Source: a filamentous cyanobacterium ESFC-1
GTDB lineage: Bacteria; Cyanobacteriota; Cyanobacteriia; Cyanobacteriales; Spirulinaceae
Length of the DNA stretch: 64,000 nt
Assembly (NCBI GenBank): GCA_000380225.1
Contig: KB904821.1
Coordinates: forward strand, 1,295,053-1,359,052
Reading direction: 5' to 3'
Shown: one piece after another, positions 35,545 through 43,690 of the stretch
Layout of the letters: the number at the start of each line of letters is the position of its first letter
Numbering within the stretch: the stretch's first letter is position 1
Notes under the pieces: generated by a model
The model's input: only the letters and a program-made list of their open reading frames with translations
Databases searched by the model: none
Told to the model about the DNA's origin: nothing
Made by a program: the position numbers and the translations under genes

Positions 35545-37203
35545 TTAAGCCCCACCCCAACGAGCGCGATAGGGACGAATGTCGAGATGCAATAAGTTAG
35601 GGTAGCGGCGATAAATGCCCATTCCTCCTGGCCAATTTTGCAGTCGGGAAGCCATTTGTCGTCCGGTGAGGCCAGGACGAATAAAGTCTATGGCTTGACC
35701 GGAGAGATGACGGGAAAATCTCGCACCGCCGACTTGAGAGTTCCAAGGTTCGGGACGATACCAACTGGTAACGGTCATGGGAAATCCCCCCAGGCGATCG
35801 CGCACTTCTTCTAAACGTCGCGCTAGGGCTAAAATATTCTCAACATGGGCTTTCGATTGAGGAATGCGATCGCCGTTGTGAATTGCTTCTCGCCAAAAGA
35901 AATGTCCCCCCGGTAAAATCGGATCGCTGAGGTAAAAGGTGCTGACATAACCGGGCAGTTTAAAACTATCAGACCGTTGTTCAACTTGGGGGTCTTCCCC
36001 TTCGGGTTCCATTTCCAGGGGTTCGCCTTTTTCCCAAATCTCCACATGATCGCTAAAGGCATACCAAGTATTAAAACCGTTGAAGGTCTGACCCAAAAAG
36101 GCGACTTTGATGTGATTGCCTTCTTCCCCCCAACTGTGCAGCGCCAGTTCATTTCCAGCCGTAATCGGGTATTTGAGGTTAGAATCGCTGATTTCGCTGC
36201 TGTCGATGGGTTCTTGCTTGAGAACCGTATCGGTAATGATTTTTAAGGACAAATCGTACTCGATTTTACCGCCAATGCGACTCCAAGTATTCGGCCCGAC
36301 AATACCATCAGCAACTAGGTTTTGCTGCCGTTGAAACTGCCGCACAAAATCGGCAGAAGATTCATCATAAACCCCGTCAATCGTATCTCCGAGGCGAAAC
36401 TGCACATAACGGACGGCTGACCCTTCGGCGTGATTAGGGCGTAACGTGGGTTGAGATTCGATTTCTGCAAATAGCTGCCAAGTCACAGCCCCGGCGGTTT
36501 TGCCCCCATTAACCCCCATAATTTCGTGAAATTTCTCAACAGCAGATGCGGTTGCTGGCCCCATCAAGCCATCTTCGACGAGGGCTTTGTCGTTGCTGTC
36601 GCGAATTTGCAAGCGGTTGAGGGTTTGTTGCAGTTTCAGGATTTGTTCTTTATCCGTGGGAGTCGGGATTTCGGGGGGCTTGGTGACTGGGAGTTTTCCG
36701 GTCAATCCCTTGACAATGGCGTTTGACATGGCTTCGAGGTTAAACAGCTTCATGTCTTTTTCCGAGTCAATAAAGCAGCATTCGACCAAAATGGCAGGCA
36801 TGGCGGTATTTTTCAAAACGTAGAGATGAGAACCATTTTTCACTCTACGGTTGAAAAATCCTAAGCCCACAATATTGTCGAGGACGGGTTGGGCAATGCG
36901 TCGTCCCGAATCGCTGACGGCAAATACTTCGCTACCGTTGACGCTACCGTTAAAAGCGTTAAAGTGAATGGAAACGTAAACATCGACTCGTTCGGTGTTG
37001 GCTTTTTGTACTCGTTGAATCAGGGAATTGAGGACGCTGCTGGCACTACTGGGGTTACAGTTAACGACTTCTTCTCCGAGGGCTTTTAGCTTGTCCATGA
37101 CTTGCGTCCCAACTTTTTTCGTTAAGTCATCTTCCCGCCCAAATCGAGAAGCTGCACCTACATCGGGTGGTGCGTTATGTCCCATATCGATCCCGTATTT
37201 CAT
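35545..37203 (-). CDS. Two-headed peptidoglycan hydrolase: amidase, PG-binding and M15 peptidase
   Basis: 552 residues. An N-terminal Amidase_3-type domain (about 1-180) has IDMGHNAPPD, VYVSIHFNAF and ILVECCFID. Two peptidoglycan-binding repeats follow (about 188-250 and 260-315; DGLMGPATASAVEKF and DGIVGPNTWSRI). A linker domain of about 130 residues precedes a C-terminal M15-type D-Ala-D-Ala peptidase (about 445-552) with SRHLSGQAIDF and LLHLDIRPYRARW. AGGAG lies 8 nt before the ATG. No signal peptide is obvious, so export or lytic use is unclear. Fusion of two catalytic heads is noteworthy. Confidence 0.88.
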   Translation of the reverse strand: MKYGIDMGHNAPPDVGAASRFGREDDLTKKVGTQVMDKLKALGEEVVNCNPSSASSVLNSLIQRVQKANTERVDVYVSIHFNAFNGSVNGSEVFAVSDSGRRIAQPVLDNIVGLGFFNRRVKNGSHLYVLKNTAMPAILVECCFIDSEKDMKLFNLEAMSNAIVKGLTGKLPVTKPPEIPTPTDKEQILKLQQTLNRLQIRDSNDKALVEDGLMGPATASAVEKFHEIMGVNGGKTAGAVTWQLFAEIESQPTLRPNHAEGSAVRYVQFRLGDTIDGVYDESSADFVRQFQRQQNLVADGIVGPNTWSRIGGKIEYDLSLKIITDTVLKQEPIDSSEISDSNLKYPITAGNELALHSWGEEGNHIKVAFLGQTFNGFNTWYAFSDHVEIWEKGEPLEMEPEGEDPQVEQRSDSFKLPGYVSTFYLSDPILPGGHFFWREAIHNGDRIPQSKAHVENILALARRLEEVRDRLGGFPMTVTSWYRPEPWNSQVGGARFSRHLSGQAIDFIRPGLTGRQMASRLQNWPGGMGIYRRYPNLLHLDIRPYRARWGGA

Positions 37204-37420
37204 AATGTTTCTCCTGATGAGTAATCGGTGTTATTGGGTGGTTTTTATCCCTTAATTTCAGGGTTCATATTGTATTAAAACAGAGAAATGAAACTGTATT
37301 CCTGAAAAGCAAAAATCCGCAACAATCAAATAAAGAGGTGACAGTCAAAATTAAACCATAAAGGTCGGTGACTGAATTGACTAAAAGTTGTTGTCAATTT
37401 TTAAAAATAATTAAAATTTA

Positions 37421-37501
37421 TCCCAACCCCTCTCCCACGGGCGAGGGGCTGATTTGCTGAGGATGGATATGGTGTCTTAACCGTTTTGGCGGTTGCCATA
37501 A
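37421..37501 (+). repeat. Dispersed repeat with CCCCTCTCCC hairpin, copy 1
   Basis: Begins AACCCCTCTCCCACGGGCGA and continues through GGATGGATATGGTGTC to GGCGGTTGCCATAA. A closely matching copy lies at 42937-43018. The first 22 bases form a hairpin. Confidence 0.8.
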
Positions 37502-37599
37502 TTGATTTTCTCAGTTTTGAAAGTTTTGATAATGTTTAGCTTGAATGTCAAGTTGTTTTAGCAATATTGTTTTATTTTGTAATGTTAATTGTTCGTAGT

Positions 37600-37658
37600 C
37601 GGGGCTTTAGCCCTGACAAGCGGAAACCCAACAAACATCAAGATTTTGTTGGGTTTCC
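37600..37658. repeat. Palindromes between TPR gene and hydrolase gene
   Basis: GTCGGGGCTTTAGCCCTGAC is a short palindrome. It is followed by GGAAACCCAACAAA (37622-37635) and its exact complement TTTGTTGGGTTTCC (37645-37658), a 14-bp perfect stem with a 9-nt loop. The second may terminate the TPR gene on the minus strand. Confidence 0.6.
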
Positions 37659-37718
37659 CTTCAAATAGGCTCAAATTTAGAGATGGTGGGCGATGCTATC
37701 CTACGCCACTACGCTGTT

Positions 37719-38624
37719 TTAGGAGTTTTCAGCTAACCAATTGCGGGCTAATCCCAACTCAAACTGAAGGGGCGTGTCGAGATAATCGGGGAGTTGGTCT
37801 TGACGGGCAATCACGGACTCGAATAATTCGGCAGATTGAGCCACTAAATCGGGATCGTTGCGTTCTTTGCCAAGTTTATACAAGATTTGCGCTTGCAAAT
37901 AATGAACTTCGGGGTTGTCGGGGGCTTCTTGTAAAGCTCTTTCGACGTATTCGAGGGCTTGGTCGTAGTCTTCCATGTCCCGATAGGCGATCGCGATCCC
38001 CCGATTGACCATATAAGTGGGGGCAGCATTGTCGCGGAAATTGGCGATCGCGTTTTCAGGATTTGCAAAGGGCAAATTCACCGCCAGCATTAACTCCATA
38101 TAACCTTTGAGCAGGTTTAATTCCGGGTCATTGGCATCGATTTTTTCGGCTTCGGAGATATATTGCAAGACTTTTTGCAACTTGCTCACAGCGCCGAGGG
38201 GGCCTTGGGTTTTCATGGTGTAACTACCGTCGATAAAATGCCCCACTGCCATGTAAATATTGCCCCGCAAGGGGTCAGAAGCCATGAGATTTTCCGCCGC
38301 TTCGAGGGTAGCGCGAGCATGGGGGCGCAGAGCTTCCCAATCTTCGTTACTATAAGCCAAAGCCGCCGCGATCGCGTGGGTTAGAGGTTCGTTGGGTTCA
38401 GCCGAGATCGCTTCTTGAGCGAGGCTTTCGGCTCTGGTGTAGTTGCCTTCTACAAAAATTGCTTCGATGGTGGCTTCGGTGCGATCGCCAATGTCGCGAG
38501 CATTTGTACTACGAAACGGATCGCCAGCCCAAGCCGCCGACCCGAATAAATTCGCCGTGACTGCCACCGTCATGGACAGGGCCAGAGTTACAGCTTTCCG
38601 AGGAATCAACCGAATATTACGCAT
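37719..38624 (-). CDS. Sll0314/Alr1393-family TPR protein
   Basis: 301 residues. An N-terminal signal sequence (about 1-33: ALSMTVAVTANLFGSAAWA) is followed by tetratricopeptide-type helical repeats, clear at about 55-80 and 195-245 (DYDQALEYVERALQEAPDNPEVHYLQAQILYKLG). It is probably periplasmic or thylakoid-lumenal. The function is unknown; the cyanobacterial family is conserved. The 515-bp downstream spacer carries repeats. Confidence 0.85.
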   Translation of the reverse strand: MRNIRLIPRKAVTLALSMTVAVTANLFGSAAWAGDPFRSTNARDIGDRTEATIEAIFVEGNYTRAESLAQEAISAEPNEPLTHAIAAALAYSNEDWEALRPHARATLEAAENLMASDPLRGNIYMAVGHFIDGSYTMKTQGPLGAVSKLQKVLQYISEAEKIDANDPELNLLKGYMELMLAVNLPFANPENAIANFRDNAAPTYMVNRGIAIAYRDMEDYDQALEYVERALQEAPDNPEVHYLQAQILYKLGKERNDPDLVAQSAELFESVIARQDQLPDYLDTPLQFELGLARNWLAENS

Positions 38625-38978
38625 AAGTGTTGTTAGGGATAGTGAATCAAGATTAAGAGCGAATCAGACACAAAAAGACGAGACTACCCACAATATTGCT
38701 TTGATGTTGCCTCGGTAACTACTAGAGACAACAATCCAAGTTTTCTAAGACGCACATCTTTGGGGTTAAGTTCCCCAGAGGGCGATCGCTGTTTTTCGGC
38801 CAAAAGATAGAGAAAAAAGCCAACTTTAACTCCTAATTTCCCCTATAAGGCGGTAAAAACCCCATCCCCATCTTCGCCACAATAGACAGTGTAGCCTGTG
38901 TATCTGTCGAGACTTGCCTTTTTTATCAATACTCAAAATTTTCCTAATTTCAAGCTACCGACATAGCCGCATTAAATA
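38625..38978. other. Divergent spacer, no gene seen
   Basis: About 350 bp between the minus-strand TPR gene and the STRR array preceding the GH13 gene. It contains a HIP1 octamer and AT-rich stretches; no repeat or RNA was recognised. Confidence 0.5.
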
Positions 38979-39010
38979 CCGATAACTGATAACTGATAAC
39001 TGATAACTGA
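38979..39010 (+). repeat. STRR array (GATAACT heptamer) abutting the GH13 start
   Basis: About four and a half perfect copies of the heptamer GATAACT end two bases before the ATG at 39012. It is the same unit as at 8316-8350 and in the same position relative to a start codon. Confidence 0.9.
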
Positions 39011-39011
39011 A

Positions 39012-40715
39012 ATGACCATAACCTCAACTCCAAAACAAGTCACCCTCACCCCCAAAAACGCTGATTGGTGGCGCAGTGCCGTGATTTATCAAGTTTATCC
39101 CCGCAGCTTTGTGGATAGTAACGGCGATGGGATTGGCGATCTCAACGGCGTTCGGCAAAAGCTGGATTACATTGCTTCTTTGGGCGTAGATGCCGTGTGG
39201 ATTTCGCCATTTTTCAAATCCCCCATGCACGATTTTGGCTACGACATTTCCGATTATCGCGCCGTTGAGCCGATCTTTGGCACCCTGGATGATTTCCAAA
39301 ACCTCCTCAACGAAGCCCACGACCTCAATCTCAAAGTCCTGATTGACCAAGTTTGGAATCATACCTCCGAAGAACATCCTTGGTTTATTGAAAGTCGCAG
39401 CAGTAAAGATAATCCCAAAGCCGATTGGTACGTTTGGGTCGATGGGAAAGAAGACGGTTCCCCTCCGAATAATTGGCGGGCTACTTTTGGCGGCAGTGCT
39501 TGGACTTGGGACGAAACCCGCCAGCAGTATTATTTACATAACTTCCTGGTACAGCAACCGGATTTAAACTGGTACAACCCGCAAGTCGTGGCCGCGATCG
39601 CGGAAACTGCCGAATTTTGGCTAGATATGGGCGTAGATGGCTTCCGCCTCGATGTCGTCAACTTCTACACCCACGACCCCCTCTTGCGCGATAATCCCCC
39701 CCGTCCTGAAGATACCCCGCGACCCGCAGGTGCAGGGGCAACTGACCCTTATTTTGAATTTATTAATACTCATAATTTCTGTCAGCCCGCTACAATCGAA
39801 CTGCTCAAACCAATTCGTAATGTTATCGACCGCTACGAAGGCACAACAACCCTAGCAGAAGTCAGTTCGGCAGAAGACACCATCGGCGTTTCGAGCGAAT
39901 ATGTCCAAGGAGAAGACCGCCTGCACATGGCTTACAATTCTTCCTTGATGACCGACGAACCCCTCACTTGGGAACGATTGCGCGAACTTATCGAAGAAGT
40001 AGAAGGCAGCTTAGGCAATGGCACAATTTGCTGGACAGGGGGAACTCACGATTTCCCGCGACAAACCTCTCGCTGGCGCAAATATCTCATTGACGATGAA
40101 TTTACCCACGAAGCCTTCGACCACATGTTTGCGGCGTTGCTGATGTGCTTGCGTGGCAGTTGTTGTATTTACCAAGGGGACGAACTCGGTTTAACCCAAG
40201 CCGAAATTCCCTATGAAAAAATGCAAGACCCCTTTGGTTTAGCCAACTATCCGCAAGTCTTGGGACGAGATGGCTGTCGTACCCCCATGCCTTGGCAACA
40301 AAATGCGCCCAATGCGGGCTTTTCTGATGCCAAAGAGTCTTGGCTGCCACTCCCCACTGAACACCGCGCCCATGCGGTAGATTTACAAGAGCAAAGCGAG
40401 TTTTCCTTGTTGAATAAATATCGTCGCTTGATTGATTGGCGCAAAAAACAGCCTGCTTTACGCCGAGGGAACTTAAAATTAGTCGATACTCCTGACCCGA
40501 TTTTGGGCTTTAGTCGGGAATGCGACGAGCAGAAACTCTTGTGCTTGTTTAATCTCAGCCCCATGACGGTGCATATTGACTTGGCGCAGTTTCCGAACTG
40601 TGTCGAGTCGGACGAATCGGATTTTGTCAATCGCAAATATGGCAAAACGGTTGAGATTGCCGGATATGGCGTGTTTTTTGGTAACTACGCGAGCGCGACC
40701 CCCAAAGAAACCTAA
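39012..40715 (+). CDS. GH13 alpha-glucosidase
   Basis: 567 residues of the alpha-amylase family, closest in my reading to GH13_23 alpha-glucosidases such as the Halomonas enzyme. Motifs: VIYQVYPRSF, region I DQVWNHTSEEHPWF, region II with nucleophile DGFRLDVVNFY (about 208-218), acid/base Glu in TTLAEVSSAED, and region IV GGTHDFPR. It hydrolyses alpha-glucosidic bonds of small oligosaccharides or glucosides, probably in the cytoplasm since no signal peptide is seen. The start ATG is joined to an STRR array. Confidence 0.93.
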   Translation: MTITSTPKQVTLTPKNADWWRSAVIYQVYPRSFVDSNGDGIGDLNGVRQKLDYIASLGVDAVWISPFFKSPMHDFGYDISDYRAVEPIFGTLDDFQNLLNEAHDLNLKVLIDQVWNHTSEEHPWFIESRSSKDNPKADWYVWVDGKEDGSPPNNWRATFGGSAWTWDETRQQYYLHNFLVQQPDLNWYNPQVVAAIAETAEFWLDMGVDGFRLDVVNFYTHDPLLRDNPPRPEDTPRPAGAGATDPYFEFINTHNFCQPATIELLKPIRNVIDRYEGTTTLAEVSSAEDTIGVSSEYVQGEDRLHMAYNSSLMTDEPLTWERLRELIEEVEGSLGNGTICWTGGTHDFPRQTSRWRKYLIDDEFTHEAFDHMFAALLMCLRGSCCIYQGDELGLTQAEIPYEKMQDPFGLANYPQVLGRDGCRTPMPWQQNAPNAGFSDAKESWLPLPTEHRAHAVDLQEQSEFSLLNKYRRLIDWRKKQPALRRGNLKLVDTPDPILGFSRECDEQKLLCLFNLSPMTVHIDLAQFPNCVESDESDFVNRKYGKTVEIAGYGVFFGNYASATPKET

Positions 40716-40775
40716 AATTGTCTTATTGCGTCAACAGAGTTATTGCATAGAAAGCGATTAACTTCTGTTACCTTT

Positions 40776-42605
40776 ATGACAACTTCTAGATTTTTTAACG
40801 GTAAAAACTCTCGGTGGGCGATCGCGCTTTCTCCTGTGGTGATAGCCATGGGAATCGCGATCGCCTCTCCTGTCCAAGCTTGTAGCCCCATTCCGGGCGC
40901 TCGTCCTGCCCCCCTATCCCAACGCATCAGCAGCGCTCCTTACGTCTTTACCGGAACCGTAACGGCAATCGATCGTGGATACGTTACCGTTCGCGTCGAA
41001 CAGTATCTCAAAGGCCAAGGAGATAATACTGTTGTCGTGGCGGGTTTCAATAGCCATTCCTGCTCGGATTTTATCACCGAACCGGGTCAGCAATACATCT
41101 TTTTTGCCCAACCCAGAGAAAACGGATTGTTCCAAGCGGTGTATGATGGGGCGTTTGGTTCGACTCGTCCTTGGAATGAAAATACCCAAGCAGAATTACA
41201 ACAACTCTCGTTAAATCCTGAATCCCCAATAATCGCTCAAGCTAGTCTTCCCGACAGCGTGGCCAACGCCGTCCAACAACAAGCGGCCATGATGACCAAT
41301 CAACCCATCAGCCAGCTTGAAATTGTAGCTTCTGAGGAAGAAACCTGGTCGAATGGTTGTTTAGGTCTCGACTTCCCCAATACAGGCTGTACCGAAGCCT
41401 TAGTTTCCGGTTGGTCGGCGATCGTCGAAAGTGGGGAGAATAATCTTGTTTACCGTACCGACAGCAACGGTAGAACCGTTTATCTCGAAAATGGCCTCGC
41501 GGTCTTGCCTAACAATATCCGCAACGCCGCAATTCGACAAGCCGCGCAACAATTCAACCTTTCTCGCAACCAAATCGAAATTACTAACGCCTTTTCTCAC
41601 ACTTGGGATGGTTGCTTGGGACTGGCCGAACCGGATGCGATTTGCCCTCAAATCGCCATACAAGGCTGGCAAATCGTCTTAGAAACTAATAACGCCCGTT
41701 TAGTTTATCATACTGACTCTAACGGCTCTGATATCCGCTTCAACGAACAAGCCAGCACCATTCCCGATGAGAATATTGGTAATTCTAACCTCTCCAATCG
41801 TCTGCGAAATGCCGTTTTACGCGAAGCAGCCCAAACCTTAGAGATTCCACGCAACCCAATCGAAATCACTCAAGTTATCTCTCGCAGTTGGGATAGTTGT
41901 CTCGGTTTAGGTGGCCCGGCTGACAGTTGTATGCGAGACGCGATTCAAGGTTGGGAAATCAGGGTAGAAGGCAACAACGCTCGTTTGATTTATCATACCG
42001 ACGCAGACGGCTCAGATATTCGCCTCAACGAACAAGCCAGTAACCTCCCTGACGATAGTGTTGGCAATTCTAACCTCCCTGACAAAGTGGCCGAAGCGGT
42101 GCAACGAGAAGCCCGTCAAATTACTGGAAACGCCCCGGTTGAGATTGTTTCAGCCCAAAAACAAACCTGGCCGAATGGTTGCCTCGGCATTCAATTTCCC
42201 GATCGCGGTTGTACAATGGCCTTAGTTTCCGGTTGGCAAGTTACGGTTGAAAGTGGGAGCGATCGCCTTATTTTCCGTACCGATAACGACGGTTACACCA
42301 TTTTCCTCGAAAACGGTCAGGATATCTTACCCGAACTTCTGCAAGCAACCATTCTCAACACCGCCTCGCGAGAATTTGATATCCCGCGCAACCAACTCGA
42401 AATCACAAACGCCTTCTCCCGCACCTGGGATGGCTGTCTGGGGGTGTATCCTACTCCCAACACTGTCTGCACCAGAATCGCCATACAAGGCTGGCAAATC
42501 GTCTTAGAAACCGAGAATCAGCGTTTGGTGTATCATACTAATCGCGACGGTTCCGACATCCGCTTTAATGCCTCAGCCAGTGCCCTAGTGCCGCGACACA
42601 GCTAA
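40776..42605 (+). CDS. Secreted protein: NTR/TIMP-like domain plus five Cys-Leu-Gly repeats
   Basis: 609 residues. A signal peptide ends ...SPVQA before Cys36. Residues 36-150 resemble an NTR/TIMP-like domain (CSPIPGARPA...APYVFTGTV). Five tandem modules of about 80-90 residues follow (roughly 158-241, 242-335, 338-424, 433-514, 516-605). Each has a helical start, a core W-(D/N/S)-(G/S)-CLG, a second Cys, a GW segment and a closing (Y/F)RT/YHTD.DG strand. Modules fall into two types in the order A-B-B-A-B. The start is the ATG at 40776. The last five residues (VPRHS) and stop are encoded by a dispersed repeat. Function unknown; extracellular or periplasmic. Confidence 0.78.
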   Translation: MTTSRFFNGKNSRWAIALSPVVIAMGIAIASPVQACSPIPGARPAPLSQRISSAPYVFTGTVTAIDRGYVTVRVEQYLKGQGDNTVVVAGFNSHSCSDFITEPGQQYIFFAQPRENGLFQAVYDGAFGSTRPWNENTQAELQQLSLNPESPIIAQASLPDSVANAVQQQAAMMTNQPISQLEIVASEEETWSNGCLGLDFPNTGCTEALVSGWSAIVESGENNLVYRTDSNGRTVYLENGLAVLPNNIRNAAIRQAAQQFNLSRNQIEITNAFSHTWDGCLGLAEPDAICPQIAIQGWQIVLETNNARLVYHTDSNGSDIRFNEQASTIPDENIGNSNLSNRLRNAVLREAAQTLEIPRNPIEITQVISRSWDSCLGLGGPADSCMRDAIQGWEIRVEGNNARLIYHTDADGSDIRLNEQASNLPDDSVGNSNLPDKVAEAVQREARQITGNAPVEIVSAQKQTWPNGCLGIQFPDRGCTMALVSGWQVTVESGSDRLIFRTDNDGYTIFLENGQDILPELLQATILNTASREFDIPRNQLEITNAFSRTWDGCLGVYPTPNTVCTRIAIQGWQIVLETENQRLVYHTNRDGSDIRFNASASALVPRHS

Positions 42606-42611
42606 AATGAG
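42588..42611 (+). repeat. GCCGCGACACAGC repeat terminus inside the CDS end
   Basis: TAGTGCCGCGACACAGCTAA matches the left terminus of element C (33157-33180). It supplies the final codons and TAA of the upstream secreted-protein gene. Confidence 0.75.
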
Positions 42612-42632
42612 GATTTACCAAAAATTGTGGGT

Positions 42633-42817
42633 CTAAAGCCCCGTCCTTAGAGGACGGCTTTGTGCTAAACTTTTAACTAGAGTACCGTCGGGCAGACGGA
42701 AAAAACGCTTGCTGAGGGTAAAGAGATCGGGGAAAATATTGGGACTGAGTTCCGTGTTTTCTAGACTCTCCCGATGAAGCGAGAATCCCCGACCGTTTAC
42801 GGCGGGGAGTTGTCAAC
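42633..42817 (+). mobile_element. IS200/IS605-type right-end / omega-RNA-like relic, no tnpB
   Basis: Contains a hairpin (AAAGCCCCGTCC...GGACGGCTTT, 42635-42662), then CCGTCGGGCAG (42685-42695), AAAAAACGCTTGCTGAGGG, and GAAGCGAGAATCCCC (42776-42790). A terminal stem (CCCCGACCG/CGGCGGGG) is followed by AGTTGTCAA. This order and the GAAGC-GAATCCCC-hairpin-TCAA end resemble the omega-RNA at the right end of TnpB elements. No transposase or TnpB frame is near. A second related copy lies at 55612-55800. Assignment is by recalled pattern, without a covariance-model search. Confidence 0.55.
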
Positions 42818-42821
42818 GCTC

Positions 42822-42883
42822 GGTGGGTTAGGCGGCTAAAACTTACGCTATGACTATAATCTAGCTATCCGCCGTAACCCACC
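42822..42883 (+). repeat. Hairpin repeat element, copy D
   Basis: Arms GGTGGGTTAGGCGG (42822-42835) and CCGCCGTAACCCACC (42869-42883), same family as 1428, 1636 and 33196. It begins 5 bp after the end of the omega-RNA-like relic. Confidence 0.85.
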
Positions 42884-42936
42884 ATTTATAGCAGCAAGCC
42901 TGACAGTTAGGACGTTTTTGCTTAGAGTCCGCCCTC

Positions 42937-43018
42937 ACCCCAAACCCCTCTCCCACGGGAGAGGGGCTTATTTTCTAAGAATGGATATGTTGTCCTGACC
43001 GATTTGGCGGTTGCTATA
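42937..43018 (+). repeat. Dispersed repeat with CCCCTCTCCC hairpin, copy 2
   Basis: Begins with the perfect palindrome CCCCTCTCCCACGGGAGAGG and continues GGATATG.TGTC to GGCGGTTGC.ATAA, matching 37421-37501 with few differences. An inverted GTGTGTCACAACAGTAG terminus follows at 43020-43036. Confidence 0.85.
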
Positions 43019-43048
43019 AAGTGTGTCACAACAGTAGGCCTGGCGGAA

Positions 43049-43675
43049 TCAACCGACAATGATTAAATCTAAAATCGGTTGATGGGTTAAACAAAGCCAA
43101 TGACAAGTTAGTAAATCTGGTTGTTGTACATTTAAACTCGCGATCGCGCCGTCAATGGGAAACGGATATAAACGATCGAAAATAACAGAGCGATCGCGCA
43201 CCGAAAATTGCAAAAAATAAACAGTCGGAATCGCTTGAAACTGACGCAAAACTTGATAAGCCAAAGCATAAAGGGGCTGGCGAATTTCATCTTTCAAATC
43301 AATCGGTTGTTGATAACTCTGAGGCGACGATCCACAACCAATAACTTCAGCATATAACGGCCCCTTCGCCGTCAAAACCACGGGCAGCCAATACTCGCCC
43401 TCTCCCGTCTGATAATCCCAACTTTCCACCGAAGCTCGCATTCGAGGCACATCCGCGCAAGCTGCATATATCTCCCGCCCCGGAAACGCTAATTTATCCG
43501 GTACGTTCAGGGTGAGGGGGCAAATAATATCCTCAGCAGCACTTTCTAGAGCCTCTGACCCTGGTAGATTGGCAATTTCAATCTTTCTATCCGAACAGGC
43601 CGCGATCGCCTCTTTCATCGCCATAACGAGCGAGGGAGAGGTGGCGGCTGCGGTTAAAATAATAACCCTTGACAT
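43049..43675 (-). CDS. Hypothetical protein
   Basis: 208 residues. Predicted mixed alpha/beta: an N-terminal strand-loop-helix MSRVIILTAAATSPSLVMAM, and a C-terminal stretch FLQFSVRDRSVIFDRLYPFPIDGA that recalls an ATP-grasp strand pattern without clear catalytic motifs. I do not recognise the family. It begins 15 bp after the coiled-coil gene on the same strand, so the two probably form an operon. Confidence 0.65.
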   Translation of the reverse strand: MSRVIILTAAATSPSLVMAMKEAIAACSDRKIEIANLPGSEALESAAEDIICPLTLNVPDKLAFPGREIYAACADVPRMRASVESWDYQTGEGEYWLPVVLTAKGPLYAEVIGCGSSPQSYQQPIDLKDEIRQPLYALAYQVLRQFQAIPTVYFLQFSVRDRSVIFDRLYPFPIDGAIASLNVQQPDLLTCHWLCLTHQPILDLIIVG

Positions 43676-43690
43676 ATTTAGTTTGATAGG

